Program-made: the position numbers and the translations under genes
Notes under the pieces: generated by a model
Databases searched by the model: none
Seen by the model: the letters and a program-made list of their open reading frames with translations, nothing else
What the model was told of the DNA's origin: nothing
Shown: positions 41,840-51,368 of the stretch, piece by piece
How positions within the stretch are numbered: the first letter of the stretch is position 1
How the letters are laid out: every line of letters begins with the position of its first letter
Assembly: GCA_017404505.1 (NCBI GenBank)
Contig: JAFRCE010000008.1
Coordinates: forward strand, 33,039 to 97,038
Origin: Solobacterium sp.
Lineage (GTDB): Bacteria; Bacillota_I; Bacilli_A; Erysipelotrichales; Erysipelotrichaceae
Direction of reading: 5' to 3'
Length of the DNA: 64,000 nucleotides

Positions 41840-43910
41840 ACGTGCTGTCTGCGCTTTTCTGACAATGATACTGGCTGTCAGTCTGACAGGATGTCAGAAG
41901 CAGAATACTGACGGAATTCTGATGTCCGACTGGATCAGAATGATCAACGAAGAAGCCGGCATTGTCGCTTACCGTCAGAAAGAACCATATTATATGAATA
42001 TCGAACCGGGCACGGCTCTGTTTGACGCTGTCCAGGCTGCCGTTGAATGGGAGATCCTGGATCCGGCGGTGGCTTTTGACAGCAGCGCCTATCTGAACCG
42101 TGACTGGATGGCCTTTACCCTGATGAATCTGAGCGGCCGCAAGGATCACGTCAGCGGCTCTTATGCCAATGACATCAGCCGCTGCCAGTTTCCGGATGCG
42201 GTGAATCAGGCAATCGCTTCCGGTCTGATGAAGACCGACAGCCGCAATCTGTTTCATCCTGAGCGAAATGCCGCAAGGGATGAAGCAGAGGCGGCTCTGC
42301 ATCAGGTGATCCGTTTTCTCAACAGCCGTGAGCTGACGAATCAAGAATCAGAAGTGCGCACCAGGGAAGGCATTGAAATCAAAGAAGAAGAAAGTGATTC
42401 TTTTGATCCTGTACATATGACCGCTTCCTTTCCGGATGTTACGGCTGGTGATTACGTACGGCTGAATAACAATGGAGCGGATGAGATCTATCAAATTGTC
42501 GAAGAGGCAGACGGCCATCAGAAGCTGTCCGTGCCGGACGTGCTGTCGATGATGGAAGAAATGCATGTCAGCGGCTCACAGAAGGTCAGTTTTGAAGATG
42601 CGGAAATCATCGGACCGGACGGTCAGACTCTCTATGCATGCAACAGGCAGGACGACGCGACCGCCAAGATACGCTTTGCGGCGATGAAGCCGCTGATGAA
42701 GCAGTTTCAGATCAGTGGCTATACGGTGACCCTGTATTCATCGGCTGGCAGTATCAGCGCAGTGGCGGAAAGAAAACTGCCGCACGGCGGCATCTTCAGC
42801 GCCGAAGCGGGTATCAGCGGCATGCAGGTCGATTATGAATGGAATTATGAAGACAGCAGTTTGAAAGATGCGTATTTCAAAGCGGACTTCCATACCACGG
42901 AGAATCTCACTGTGAAAGGTGTGGATGACAAATATCTGCAGGGTGATTTCAGCAAAGTGGATCCCGCTTCCTTTCTGAACACGATCCAGGGTTTTTATCA
43001 GGAACAGAAAGACGTGATCCAGGGAACCTTTACACTCTGCCGCATCCGCATTCCTCTGCCGCAGGCACCGGGACTCAGCGTGACGGCGGATCTTGATCTG
43101 AGTATCAACGCGGAGGGCAAAGCCGAACTGAGTCTTGGCCAGGACAGTGTCATCGGCATGGAAGTGCGCAACGGTTCCCTGCGGCTGATCAGAGAATGCG
43201 ACGCCACAAGGGAAGCCATGGTCCGGTCGGATTTTCAGTTCAAGGCCGGTGTGCATGTGGCACTAAACATGCTGAACATGTGTCTGTGTGATCTGCTGTG
43301 TGAAGCCGGGGCGGCCGGCAGCGCGAAGGCGGTCGTGCACCTGTATGACGAAGACGGAAAAATGACGAACGCGGCAACCGATGTGGATGCCTATGCGGCA
43401 GATCTGATGTCGGACGGCAACGAGAGAGTCTTTGTGTGCGCGGATCTTTCCGGCAACTGGATCCTTGACCTGTCTGTCAATTCCGCATCGTCAGCCTGCG
43501 GGAAACTGGGTCTGAAAGGGGAAGTTCATCTGCTTAATGAGCAGAATGCGCCGCTGATCAAAGGTCTGAGCGGACACTTTGAAAACTGGAAAGCGGTAAA
43601 GCAGTGCACCTATGCGGACCATGAGAAAGGATCTTCGGAAGAACGGCTGAGAGTGTCATCCAATATCGTCATTGAGGATTATGCCATGACGATCCAGGAA
43701 GGAATGACAAAGGAACTGAAAGTGCTCGCTGTCCCGGCCGGCTATACACTTTCGGATCTTGTTTATGAAAGTGAAAACGGTGAAGTGGCGTCGATCAGCG
43801 GCAATGTGATTCAGGCGCACAGAAGCGGCAGCACGACCGTCAGCGTGTCGACCAGAGACGGCCGATACAGGATTCGCTGCAGTATTATCGTGCCGCAGGT
43901 GAATTCATGA
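41817..43910 (+). CDS. Large lipoprotein of the type VII locus (SLH-like N-part, Ig-like end)
   Basis: ATG 41817 gives a clear lipoprotein signal: basic KRA, hydrophobic AFLTMILAVSL, then lipobox LTGC with Cys26. An upstream in-frame ATG (41787) has no good ribosome-binding site. Residues 35-175 show SLH-like spacing (FPDAVNQAIASGLM, then AARDEAEAALHQVI). A large beta-rich middle follows, and the last 70 residues resemble a Big-2 immunoglobulin-like domain (VASISGNVIQAHRSGSTTVS). The 697-residue protein is not a known T7SS part. It overlaps both neighbours, so it is co-translated with the WXG100 and EssC genes. Confidence 0.75.
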   Translation: MRQAYSIKRAVCAFLTMILAVSLTGCQKQNTDGILMSDWIRMINEEAGIVAYRQKEPYYMNIEPGTALFDAVQAAVEWEILDPAVAFDSSAYLNRDWMAFTLMNLSGRKDHVSGSYANDISRCQFPDAVNQAIASGLMKTDSRNLFHPERNAARDEAEAALHQVIRFLNSRELTNQESEVRTREGIEIKEEESDSFDPVHMTASFPDVTAGDYVRLNNNGADEIYQIVEEADGHQKLSVPDVLSMMEEMHVSGSQKVSFEDAEIIGPDGQTLYACNRQDDATAKIRFAAMKPLMKQFQISGYTVTLYSSAGSISAVAERKLPHGGIFSAEAGISGMQVDYEWNYEDSSLKDAYFKADFHTTENLTVKGVDDKYLQGDFSKVDPASFLNTIQGFYQEQKDVIQGTFTLCRIRIPLPQAPGLSVTADLDLSINAEGKAELSLGQDSVIGMEVRNGSLRLIRECDATREAMVRSDFQFKAGVHVALNMLNMCLCDLLCEAGAAGSAKAVVHLYDEDGKMTNAATDVDAYAADLMSDGNERVFVCADLSGNWILDLSVNSASSACGKLGLKGEVHLLNEQNAPLIKGLSGHFENWKAVKQCTYADHEKGSSEERLRVSSNIVIEDYAMTIQEGMTKELKVLAVPAGYTLSDLVYESENGEVASISGNVIQAHRSGSTTVSVSTRDGRYRIRCSIIVPQVNS

Positions 43911-46900
43911 TGTTCGTCTATCATACGGAGAATGAAAAAGGTGAAGGCTGCCTTCTGAACAAAAGCCGGGTAACGATGAAGATACTCGGCTTTTCTGTCC
44001 TTCTGTTTGTTCAGGATGAAGAGTGGTTTCTGCGGCTGCCTCATCCGCTGAAAGCGGACCGCCGAAATCCCATGCCGGAGAATACGGCAGTCCGGATTAG
44101 CTGCCTGGAGCAGGGAACATATGCGGATCTGTATTTTATCAGGCAGCTGTCAAAGTTCAACGAATATGTCCGGTATCAGTATCCATCTCAGCCGTTTACG
44201 ATCGGCTCCTCTTTGCAGGATGACATCTGTTTCGATCTGCCGCTGGTTCTTGCTGCCGCGTTTACGATCGATCCGCTGCGGCATGTCATACGAAAAAACA
44301 GGGGACTTGCAGCGGCGGATCTGAACGGGAAGATTATTAAAAACGAAGCGGTGTTTCAAAGTGGTGACGTCTTTTCGTTTTTCTGCCTCAGGATCGTTTT
44401 CCATCAGGATTTCCTGATGATCGGCGGACTTCTGCCGCTGCGGGACACAATGATCCGGTATGCGCGGAAGACAGCCAGTGCGACGCTTCCGGAGATACCG
44501 GTGCTGCAATATCATTATGACGCTCCGGCACCTTGCCGTCTGGAAACGGACTGCCGGCTGAAAGTTCCCCAGATCAATGACGATGGAATTGTCTCATCCG
44601 TGCTGCTGTCAATGGCTCCGGCACTGATGATGGCTTCCGCATCCCTGACGGCGGGATCATTGAACGCTTACCGCTCCTATCTGGCCGGCCGCAGTTTCAT
44701 CGAGATCCTGCCATCCGTGCTTCTGCCGGGGGTGATGCTGCTGTCGGCACTGTTATGGAATCCGCTGCAAAGAAGATATGAAAAGAAACAGAAAAGGATC
44801 CGCCGGGAGAAGATCGTAAGCGAATTCCGAAATGAAGCGGAAGAATGGATCAGAGATACCGAACAGCTGATAAGCCTATACAATTCCTATATTCAGGCAG
44901 TGACGCTGACTCCGGCGGTCTGTACGGAAGCGTATATGCGGACCCATACGTTCTACTGCCATCACGATAAAGATGTTTTATTGTATTTCGGCATGGCCGC
45001 CGGCCGTCTGAAAATAAATTTTGAAAATCCTCTTTCCTGTCGGGAAGAGGATGTGCGGAACATAATCGACAGGATTCACAAGGCTTCCGAACAGACACCG
45101 GAGGCGGCTGCTGTTTACTCCGTGTCAGACTATCAGAGAATCGTTGTCGAAGGCACATACCATACGCTGCTGCATCTTGCGGCCTGCACCGTTGCTTATC
45201 TGTATCCGTCTGTGAATCTTTGCTTTCTCTGTCCGGAGGAGATACTGCGAAAGAATATGTGGATATATGAAGCTGTATCAATTGGTCATGACGGCAGCCG
45301 CCTGTTGTTTCTGCGTCCGGAAGAACTGCAGGAATACCTTGATGAACTGCCGGATACCGGTGAGGATCTGATCGTCTTTTCGATTGCGTCACCGTTTGAC
45401 ATGAAATCGGTCTGTGATATTCCCGTTCTCTGTTTTGAAACGGAGAAGGGCAGACATCCTTGTGACCTGCGTGTTCTGGCTGATGGTGCACGTCTGCAGA
45501 TCATGGATCAGATCCATCACGAGACGTATACAAGCACCATTGACGATCATTATGAGGAAACACTGCTGTACAGGATCGGAAGGAAAGACCGCGCGGATCC
45601 GGTCTCGCTGCGAGGAAGCGGCGGTTTTCTGGCCATGCTGAAAGCCACCGTACCGCAGGATCTGAAAATCGCTGAGCGGTGGCAGATGAATGAAGAACAC
45701 GATGATTTGAAATGCGTGATCGGAATGGCTGAAAACGGCAGGCAGATCATTCTTGATCTGGACGAAAACGGCCAGGGTCCGCATGGACTGATCGCCGGTA
45801 CGACCGGTTCCGGAAAAAGCGAGCTTCTTCTCAGCATGATTCTTTCCCTGGCTGTCCGTTACAGTCCCGAGAGACTGCAGTTTGTCATCATCGATTTCAA
45901 AGGCGGCAGTACGTTCCAGAGCATCAGTCAGGATGAACTGTCATTGCCGCATCTGACGGCGATGCTGTCGGATCTGGACGCGGATGACATGCAGAGAGCA
46001 CTGTTCTGTCTGAAAGATCTTCTCAGACAGAGAGAACTTGCGTTCCGCACCCTCAGCAGCATCCATCAGATACCGATCCGTAATCTGAAAGACTATCGAC
46101 GCAATCTTCGGGAAGATGATCCGCTGGAAAAACTGGCTGACATCATTCTGATCGTTGATGAATTCGCTGAGTTGAAACGAGAGCGACCCGATTTTCTGAT
46201 CGAACTAGTCAGAATCGCCCGACTTGGCCGCAGTCTTGGTCTCCATCTGATTCTGGCAACCCAGAAGCCGGGCGGTATCGTCACAGATCAGATCTGGTCG
46301 AATACCCGATTCAAGATCTGCCTGAAAGTATCCGAAAAACAGGATTCCGCAGAGATGATCCACTGCGCGGATGCCCTGTATCTGAAAGATCCGGGATCCT
46401 TTATTCTCTATGCGGATGAGCGGATGCAGAAGGGACGGTGCGGGTACCTGCATCAAAAATCCGACCGTCAGAAGAATCCGGTTTCCATCCTTGATGAAAG
46501 AGGCCGCATCATTCAGACAGCAGGAACAGAAGGATCTGTCAGTGAAACGGAATTCATGGCGGTCATGAAAGAAATCGTGTCTCTCGGCGGCGGACCAAAG
46601 AAGAATCTCTGGCTGAAGATCCTGCCGGATCTGAACGTCAGGGATGAAACATGGGAAAAAGGATTATTCGCGTTGCTCGATGATTATGAAGCACAGAGAT
46701 ACGGAACGGTTCGGCCTCTTGACGAAATCCCCGCGGCACATGCCGTTCTTTCGTCGGATCCATCGGAAACGCACTCTTTTCTGGATGGCTTGATTTATGC
46801 GCTGATCTCCGTCCGCAAAGCAGAGGATGAATACTATCTGATCGATGATCAGAAACGATATGAAAACACCGGTCTGCAGGAAAGCGGAATGTTCAACAGC

Positions 46901-47698
46901 TGTATGAAAACAGTGGAAGAAGAAAAACTGGAAAACCTGTTCAGACGGCTGAAACAGGAAGACGGCATCCGCCGGGTGCTGATCATTACCGATATCGCAC
47001 ACCTGTTTCAAAACGGCGAAAAGTACCGTCAGGATATCCGGACATTGCTGGAGGGCAGCAGTCGTTTTCAGCTGGATCTCTGGCTGATCATGCGGACTTC
47101 ATCGGCTCTGAACTACCGCGAGCAGACACTGATCACGGATTTCTACTGTCTGAAAAATGAGAATCAGAACGAGATACAGACATTTCTGCAGACCCCTTTT
47201 AAAGGCCATATGCATAAAACATCACATGGTCTGTACCGGAAAGACCGCATGCTGGAGTTTGCCTGGTTTCAATGCGATGAGACAGAGATCCACGATCTGT
47301 GCAGCGCATACCACCGGGACAGCAGATTATATCGGATACCCTGTATGAAAGAATCGCTCAGCCCAGAGGAATACAGCGGTGAAGGGATCCCGCTTGGCAT
47401 GCTGTATGGGAATTATCAATGGTACACAATCGGACGTCAGCTGGTCGTCTGCGCGCTTTATGAGGAGGAATGGCAGAAACTGCAAGCATATCTTTCCGAT
47501 ACCGATACCGTATTCATAACCTATGACGCATTTCAGAAAATGGACAGTGCTGCACTGCGCGCCTACGATGTCATTCTGCTGAAAGAGGCGGCGGAAGAAT
47601 ACTGCCGTTATCAGCACCAGAAGCGGATGCCGAAAGAGGGAGAAGGGCTGCTGATCAGAAGCGGCAGAAAGGAGGTGATACATTTTGTCTGTTTCTGA
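43907..47698 (+). CDS. essC: Type VII secretion ATPase EssC (FtsK/SpoIIIE family)
   Basis: The 1263-residue protein starts with a FHA-like region (about 1-185, FTIGSSLQDDICFDLPLVLA). Two transmembrane helices follow near 230-290 (LLSMAPALMMASASL and LPSVLLPGVMLLSALLW). The first FtsK ATPase domain has Walker A GTTGSGKS at residues 631-638, DFKGGS, Walker B IILIVDEF and ATQKPGGIV. The second ATPase domain is degenerate: SSDPSETHS takes the place of a P-loop, though LIITDIAHLF resembles Walker B. The end is shorter than in Staphylococcus EssC. It would drive export of the WXG100 proteins. ATGA overlap with the lipoprotein gene. Confidence 0.88.
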   Translation: MMFVYHTENEKGEGCLLNKSRVTMKILGFSVLLFVQDEEWFLRLPHPLKADRRNPMPENTAVRISCLEQGTYADLYFIRQLSKFNEYVRYQYPSQPFTIGSSLQDDICFDLPLVLAAAFTIDPLRHVIRKNRGLAAADLNGKIIKNEAVFQSGDVFSFFCLRIVFHQDFLMIGGLLPLRDTMIRYARKTASATLPEIPVLQYHYDAPAPCRLETDCRLKVPQINDDGIVSSVLLSMAPALMMASASLTAGSLNAYRSYLAGRSFIEILPSVLLPGVMLLSALLWNPLQRRYEKKQKRIRREKIVSEFRNEAEEWIRDTEQLISLYNSYIQAVTLTPAVCTEAYMRTHTFYCHHDKDVLLYFGMAAGRLKINFENPLSCREEDVRNIIDRIHKASEQTPEAAAVYSVSDYQRIVVEGTYHTLLHLAACTVAYLYPSVNLCFLCPEEILRKNMWIYEAVSIGHDGSRLLFLRPEELQEYLDELPDTGEDLIVFSIASPFDMKSVCDIPVLCFETEKGRHPCDLRVLADGARLQIMDQIHHETYTSTIDDHYEETLLYRIGRKDRADPVSLRGSGGFLAMLKATVPQDLKIAERWQMNEEHDDLKCVIGMAENGRQIILDLDENGQGPHGLIAGTTGSGKSELLLSMILSLAVRYSPERLQFVIIDFKGGSTFQSISQDELSLPHLTAMLSDLDADDMQRALFCLKDLLRQRELAFRTLSSIHQIPIRNLKDYRRNLREDDPLEKLADIILIVDEFAELKRERPDFLIELVRIARLGRSLGLHLILATQKPGGIVTDQIWSNTRFKICLKVSEKQDSAEMIHCADALYLKDPGSFILYADERMQKGRCGYLHQKSDRQKNPVSILDERGRIIQTAGTEGSVSETEFMAVMKEIVSLGGGPKKNLWLKILPDLNVRDETWEKGLFALLDDYEAQRYGTVRPLDEIPAAHAVLSSDPSETHSFLDGLIYALISVRKAEDEYYLIDDQKRYENTGLQESGMFNSCMKTVEEEKLENLFRRLKQEDGIRRVLIITDIAHLFQNGEKYRQDIRTLLEGSSRFQLDLWLIMRTSSALNYREQTLITDFYCLKNENQNEIQTFLQTPFKGHMHKTSHGLYRKDRMLEFAWFQCDETEIHDLCSAYHRDSRLYRIPCMKESLSPEEYSGEGIPLGMLYGNYQWYTIGRQLVVCALYEEEWQKLQAYLSDTDTVFITYDAFQKMDSAALRAYDVILLKEAAEEYCRYQHQKRMPKEGEGLLIRSGRKEVIHFVCF

Positions 47699-47945
47699 AA
47701 ACGTGCGGATATTCATCTGTTTTGTGGCAGTGGGTGTATGCTGTGAATGTGTGTGTCAGAAAAGCAGGTCGTTTTCCGACATTCTGCCGGAAGTATATGG
47801 AATATACCGGCATGAGATACAGGACCTGTATCTGCTGGATGAGAATTCCCTTATATATGAAAAAAACAGCGGCATCCTTTGTGATCCGCATGTTTCATTG
47901 AATTCTTTGGGTGTGCGCGACGGTATGATCTTTCAGATCCTCTGA
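47685..47945 (+). CDS. EsaB/YukD-like ubiquitin-fold protein
   Basis: TTG 47685 is set as start by the strong AAAGGAGGTGAT site nine bases before. The 86-residue protein ends SLNSLGVRDGMIFQIL, the typical last strand of YukD/EsaB ubiquitin-like proteins, and has an early strand VRIFICFVAVG. YukD-type proteins are cytoplasmic or EssC-associated T7SS components. It is odd in having five cysteines, four in the stretch CCECVC. It overlaps essC by 14 bases and the convergent radical SAM gene by 13. Confidence 0.7.
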   Translation: MSVSENVRIFICFVAVGVCCECVCQKSRSFSDILPEVYGIYRHEIQDLYLLDENSLIYEKNSGILCDPHVSLNSLGVRDGMIFQIL

Positions 47946-48781
47946 TCAAAACGCTGCCGGTAAGGACAGCGCCGGCACAGTTCTTCTCTGAGTTCATTAT
48001 TCTGAAATCCCTGACAGAGATTCAGATAGCGGCTGCCGGACAGGATTTCCGCCAGTGTCTGGTCGTGAAGATTGCCAAGCGGTATATTTCCTTCCGCGTC
48101 AAGACAGCACGGAACTGCAGTGCCGTCACATAAAACAGCCAGTTGACGAATGCCGCCAAGACATCTGCCTTTGCGGCTGAGTTCCGGAAGGGACATCGCC
48201 GGCCAGGTAAATGTATTATGGAAATCCACATATACATGATTCATAATGGCGTAATTGTTCTTACGGTCGCTGCTGCGGAAATCAAAATGTTCCTGCAGGT
48301 AGGCCAGACAGTTTTCCGTGCGTTTCTGTTCCAGCTGATCATCCCGCCAGAAGCGGATCTCACAATAAGGCTGTTTTTGTCCGGAAGCCTGCTGGCAGAA
48401 AGTCAGTATCTCCTTCAGCAGTGCGATTTCATCAATGCTGTGGTATTCAATGCTCTGCATGGAAAAGGATATTTTACGCAGCGAAGGATGACGCAGAAGG
48501 TCGGGATAGCGGACGAGAAGAGTGCCGTTGGTTACCAGCTGCACCTGCATGCCATAGTTATCACAAAGATCCATGATGGTGCGGAAATCTCTGTGCAGAA
48601 GGGGTTCACCCTGCACATGCAGATAAATATATGGCGTCACTTCCCGTACCTGTTTCAGAATGCTTTCAAAAAAGACAGGATCCATATCGCTGCCCTGGCG
48701 GCTGCCGGCGGTGCAGAACGCACAGTTCAGATTGCACCGGGATGTGATTTCTATGTAAATTCTCTTAATGGAGGACTTCAT
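47933..48781 (-). CDS. Radical SAM protein with SPASM-like C-terminus
   Basis: The 282-residue protein has the radical SAM cluster motif SRCNLNCAFC (CxxxCxxC), HVQGEPLLH, and a C-terminal cysteine set (GRCLGG, AVPCCLDAEGNIPLGN, ELCRRCPYR) like SPASM auxiliary clusters. These domains modify peptides, proteins or mature other enzymes; the substrate here is unknown. It overlaps the upstream ttcA-like gene by four bases, so the two are translated together. That makes a tRNA- or sulfur-related role more likely than one in the neighbouring type VII cluster. Confidence 0.82.
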   Translation of the reverse strand: MKSSIKRIYIEITSRCNLNCAFCTAGSRQGSDMDPVFFESILKQVREVTPYIYLHVQGEPLLHRDFRTIMDLCDNYGMQVQLVTNGTLLVRYPDLLRHPSLRKISFSMQSIEYHSIDEIALLKEILTFCQQASGQKQPYCEIRFWRDDQLEQKRTENCLAYLQEHFDFRSSDRKNNYAIMNHVYVDFHNTFTWPAMSLPELSRKGRCLGGIRQLAVLCDGTAVPCCLDAEGNIPLGNLHDQTLAEILSGSRYLNLCQGFQNNELREELCRRCPYRQRFDQRI

Positions 48782-49539
48782 ACATTTTTCCAGTCTCTGC
48801 CTTTGACCCAGAGTTTTGTCCGTTCGGTATTGCAGAGAGAAACGAGAAAGTTATGCCGGGCTTCGGGAAACTGCCGGTATGTGTTTTCCAGGTATTCCTT
48901 GATGGACTGCCGGCTGGTGTTGCCGTCGACGGGACACGTGCTTGCCACGACGGGAATGTGTTCGAGACGGATGACATTTTCAATATCCTTTTCGAACACA
49001 TAGATCAGCGGACGGATAAAATCGGTATTGTTATGGGTCAGATGCATGGCCGGATCAAACGTGTTGATGCGGCCGCCATAGATCATGTTCATGAACAGTG
49101 TTTCGATGGCATCGTCCGCGTGATGGGCATAGGCCACTTTGGTGAAACCGTATTTATGGGCTGCTCTGGCAAGAGCGCCTTTTTTCAGACGGGAGCAGAG
49201 GGAGCACGAAATGCGGCCGTTTTCGTCCTGCGGATGCAGTTTCAGGATTTCATAAATGTCCGTCGGTACATGAATCAGTTCGATGTCTTTTTCCTTCGCA
49301 AAAGCATCGACGTCACGGAAATCCATGTTGCCGAAACCAATATCAAGGTGCAGGCCGCAGACGTCAAAATGACGGCCGTCATAGCGGGCGATCATATCTT
49401 TATACAGACGCAGCGCGTACAGCAGAAGCATGCTGTCTTTGCCGCCGGATAAACCGATGCAGATCCGGTCGCCGTCTTCGATCAGCAGGTAATCCAGATC
49501 CGCTTTATGAATGGCTGAAATGATATGACGCATTGCCAT
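48778..49539 (-). CDS. TtcA-like PP-loop ATPase (tRNA thiolation family)
   Basis: The 253-residue protein has the PP-loop IGLSGGKDSMLLLYAL, the cysteine pair ISCSLCSRLKKGAL and AYAHHADDAIETLFMNM. These match the TtcA/CTU1 family, which uses a 4Fe-4S cluster to put sulfur on tRNA. TtcA makes 2-thiocytidine 32. The exact position in this organism is not proven. Starts at ATG 49539 and is divergent from truB. Confidence 0.85.
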   Translation of the reverse strand: MAMRHIISAIHKADLDYLLIEDGDRICIGLSGGKDSMLLLYALRLYKDMIARYDGRHFDVCGLHLDIGFGNMDFRDVDAFAKEKDIELIHVPTDIYEILKLHPQDENGRISCSLCSRLKKGALARAAHKYGFTKVAYAHHADDAIETLFMNMIYGGRINTFDPAMHLTHNNTDFIRPLIYVFEKDIENVIRLEHIPVVASTCPVDGNTSRQSIKEYLENTYRQFPEARHNFLVSLCNTERTKLWVKGRDWKNV

Positions 49540-49557
49540 AAAGATCCTCCCTGAACT

Positions 49558-49586
49558 TTGCCATTATATCATGCAGTTGCTATAAT
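49558..49586 (+). promoter_or_regulatory. truB promoter giving a very short leader
   Basis: TTGCCA (49558-49563), a 17-base spacer and TATAAT (49581-49586) with extended TGC. Transcription should start near 49593, about seven bases before the truB ATG at 49600. Confidence 0.75.
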
Positions 49587-49599
49587 ACTGAGTGATATT

Positions 49600-50442
49600 A
49601 TGGATGCTGTCATTTTAGTGAACAAACCGACCGGTATGACATCCTTTGATGTCGTGAGAAAGTGCCGGAGAATATGCAATGAAAAGAAAATCGGCCATAC
49701 CGGAACCCTCGATCCGGAAGCTTCCGGTCTGATGATTGTTCTGCTGGGCAGATACACAAAAATGCTGCCGTTTTGTGTGAAGGACCACAAATCCTATCAT
49801 GCAACTTTTTCGCTGGGCATAAAGACGGAAACGGAAGATATCTGGGGTGCTGTTATTGATCAGCGTGAGTTCCGTGAACATGACGACGAAGAACTGCAAA
49901 AGACAGCAGAAGCGTTCACCGGCACCATTGAACAGATTCCGCCGATGTATTCGGCTGTGAAGTACAACGGCCGGAAACTGTATGAATATGCAAGAAAAGG
50001 GATTGAGGTCGAAAGACAGCCGCGGCTGGCAGTCATTTCGTCTCTTTCCTGCCGCAATCTGGGAAATAACGTATACAGCATGGATGCCGTCGTTTCATCC
50101 GGAACGTATATCCGCACCCTGATCACCGATTACTGTGCGGCCATGGGGGAATACGGTGTTATGACTTCCCTGGTCAGAAACGGTATCGAAGGATTGCGGC
50201 TTGCCGATGCCTGCACACTGGAACAATTGGCGGAAAAGGTCAGTCCGATCGACCCATTAAAGGTAATCTCGCCTGATTTTGAAATCGTCGAATACCAGGA
50301 TGAAGCGCGTGTCAGAAACGGCCGTCATATCCGTCTGAGCGGACACCGTGATCAGGTCATACTTGTTCACAACGGTGACATCCTGGCGGCCTATGAGAAA
50401 CGGGAAGACGGTTTGTACCACTGTCTCAGGGGGCTGTTCTGA
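49600..50442 (+). CDS. truB: tRNA pseudouridine-55 synthase TruB
   Basis: ATG 49600 gives 280 residues starting MDAVILVNKPTGMTSFDVV, the normal TruB start. Upstream codons belong to the promoter. The catalytic Asp is in GHTGTLDPEASGLM; a PUA-like C-terminus follows (ARVRNGRHIRLSG). It makes psi-55 in the T loop of tRNA. There is no clear Shine-Dalgarno site before the ATG. The stop overlaps the ribF start by one base. Confidence 0.95.
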   Translation: MDAVILVNKPTGMTSFDVVRKCRRICNEKKIGHTGTLDPEASGLMIVLLGRYTKMLPFCVKDHKSYHATFSLGIKTETEDIWGAVIDQREFREHDDEELQKTAEAFTGTIEQIPPMYSAVKYNGRKLYEYARKGIEVERQPRLAVISSLSCRNLGNNVYSMDAVVSSGTYIRTLITDYCAAMGEYGVMTSLVRNGIEGLRLADACTLEQLAEKVSPIDPLKVISPDFEIVEYQDEARVRNGRHIRLSGHRDQVILVHNGDILAAYEKREDGLYHCLRGLF

Positions 50443-51368
50443 TGCGTATCATTACAATCGGCGTAAACAGTTCGAGCCGCCATCATACTCCGTTATGCGC
50501 CTGTATCGGCTATTTTGACGGTATGCATCTGGGCCATCAGAAACTGATCCAAAAGACACTGGAACTGTCTGAAAAATACCAGTGCGAGAGTGCCCTGATC
50601 ACGTTTGATCCCGATCCCTGGGTGACGCTGAAAGGGCTGAACTCCGTTCAGCATATCACGACGATGCGGCAGAGAATGAATCTTGCCGTTCATTTCGGCA
50701 TTGAGAATATCGTTATTCTGAAATTCACACAGGAGATGAGTCAGCTTTCACCGGAAGATTTTGTTACCAGGATCCTCGGCAAACTGAATCTGAACGGCCT
50801 CGTCTGCGGCTTTGATTTCCGCTATGGTTTTGAAGGCAAGGGAGACTGCGAACTTCTGAAGGAACAGATGGGCTGTGAAGTGCAGGTCGTGGATGCCGTT
50901 ACGGACAATCAGGGAAAGATCTCCAGTACCCGGATTTCCGCTGCTCTCAGAAAAGGGGAACTGCATAAAGTCAATGCCATGCTTGGCTATCCGTATTTCA
51001 TTGAAGGAACGGTCATCCACGGTAACCATAAAGGGACCGGCATGGGATTTCCAACGGCGAATGTGCGGTATTCACAGGAAAACATCCTGCCGCGCGGCGG
51101 TGTCTATGCCGGCTTTGCCATCGTTGACGGAAAACAGTATAAGGCCATGATCAATATCGGCCATAATCCGACACTGAATTATCGTCAGATCATTTCAGTC
51201 GAAGCCCATCTGATCGGCCTCGACAGTATGATCTACGGCAAATATATCCGCCTTTATCCGCTTTATTATCTGCGCAGTGAAATGCGGTTTAAGAATAAAG
51301 ACAATTTATGCATGCAGCTGTATCAGGACAGAAGAACTGTCATCAGTCTGCTGAAAGACTATGAATGA
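50442..51368 (+). CDS. ribF: Bifunctional riboflavin kinase/FAD synthetase RibF
   Basis: The 308-residue protein has the adenylyltransferase motif CIGYFDGMHLGHQKLI, then STRISAALRKGE, and the flavokinase part with GNHKGTGMGFPTANV and the C-terminal SVEAHLIGLDS. It makes FMN and FAD from riboflavin. The truB-ribF pairing is common in Firmicutes. It overlaps the next gene by eight bases. Confidence 0.95.
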   Translation: MRIITIGVNSSSRHHTPLCACIGYFDGMHLGHQKLIQKTLELSEKYQCESALITFDPDPWVTLKGLNSVQHITTMRQRMNLAVHFGIENIVILKFTQEMSQLSPEDFVTRILGKLNLNGLVCGFDFRYGFEGKGDCELLKEQMGCEVQVVDAVTDNQGKISSTRISAALRKGELHKVNAMLGYPYFIEGTVIHGNHKGTGMGFPTANVRYSQENILPRGGVYAGFAIVDGKQYKAMINIGHNPTLNYRQIISVEAHLIGLDSMIYGKYIRLYPLYYLRSEMRFKNKDNLCMQLYQDRRTVISLLKDYE

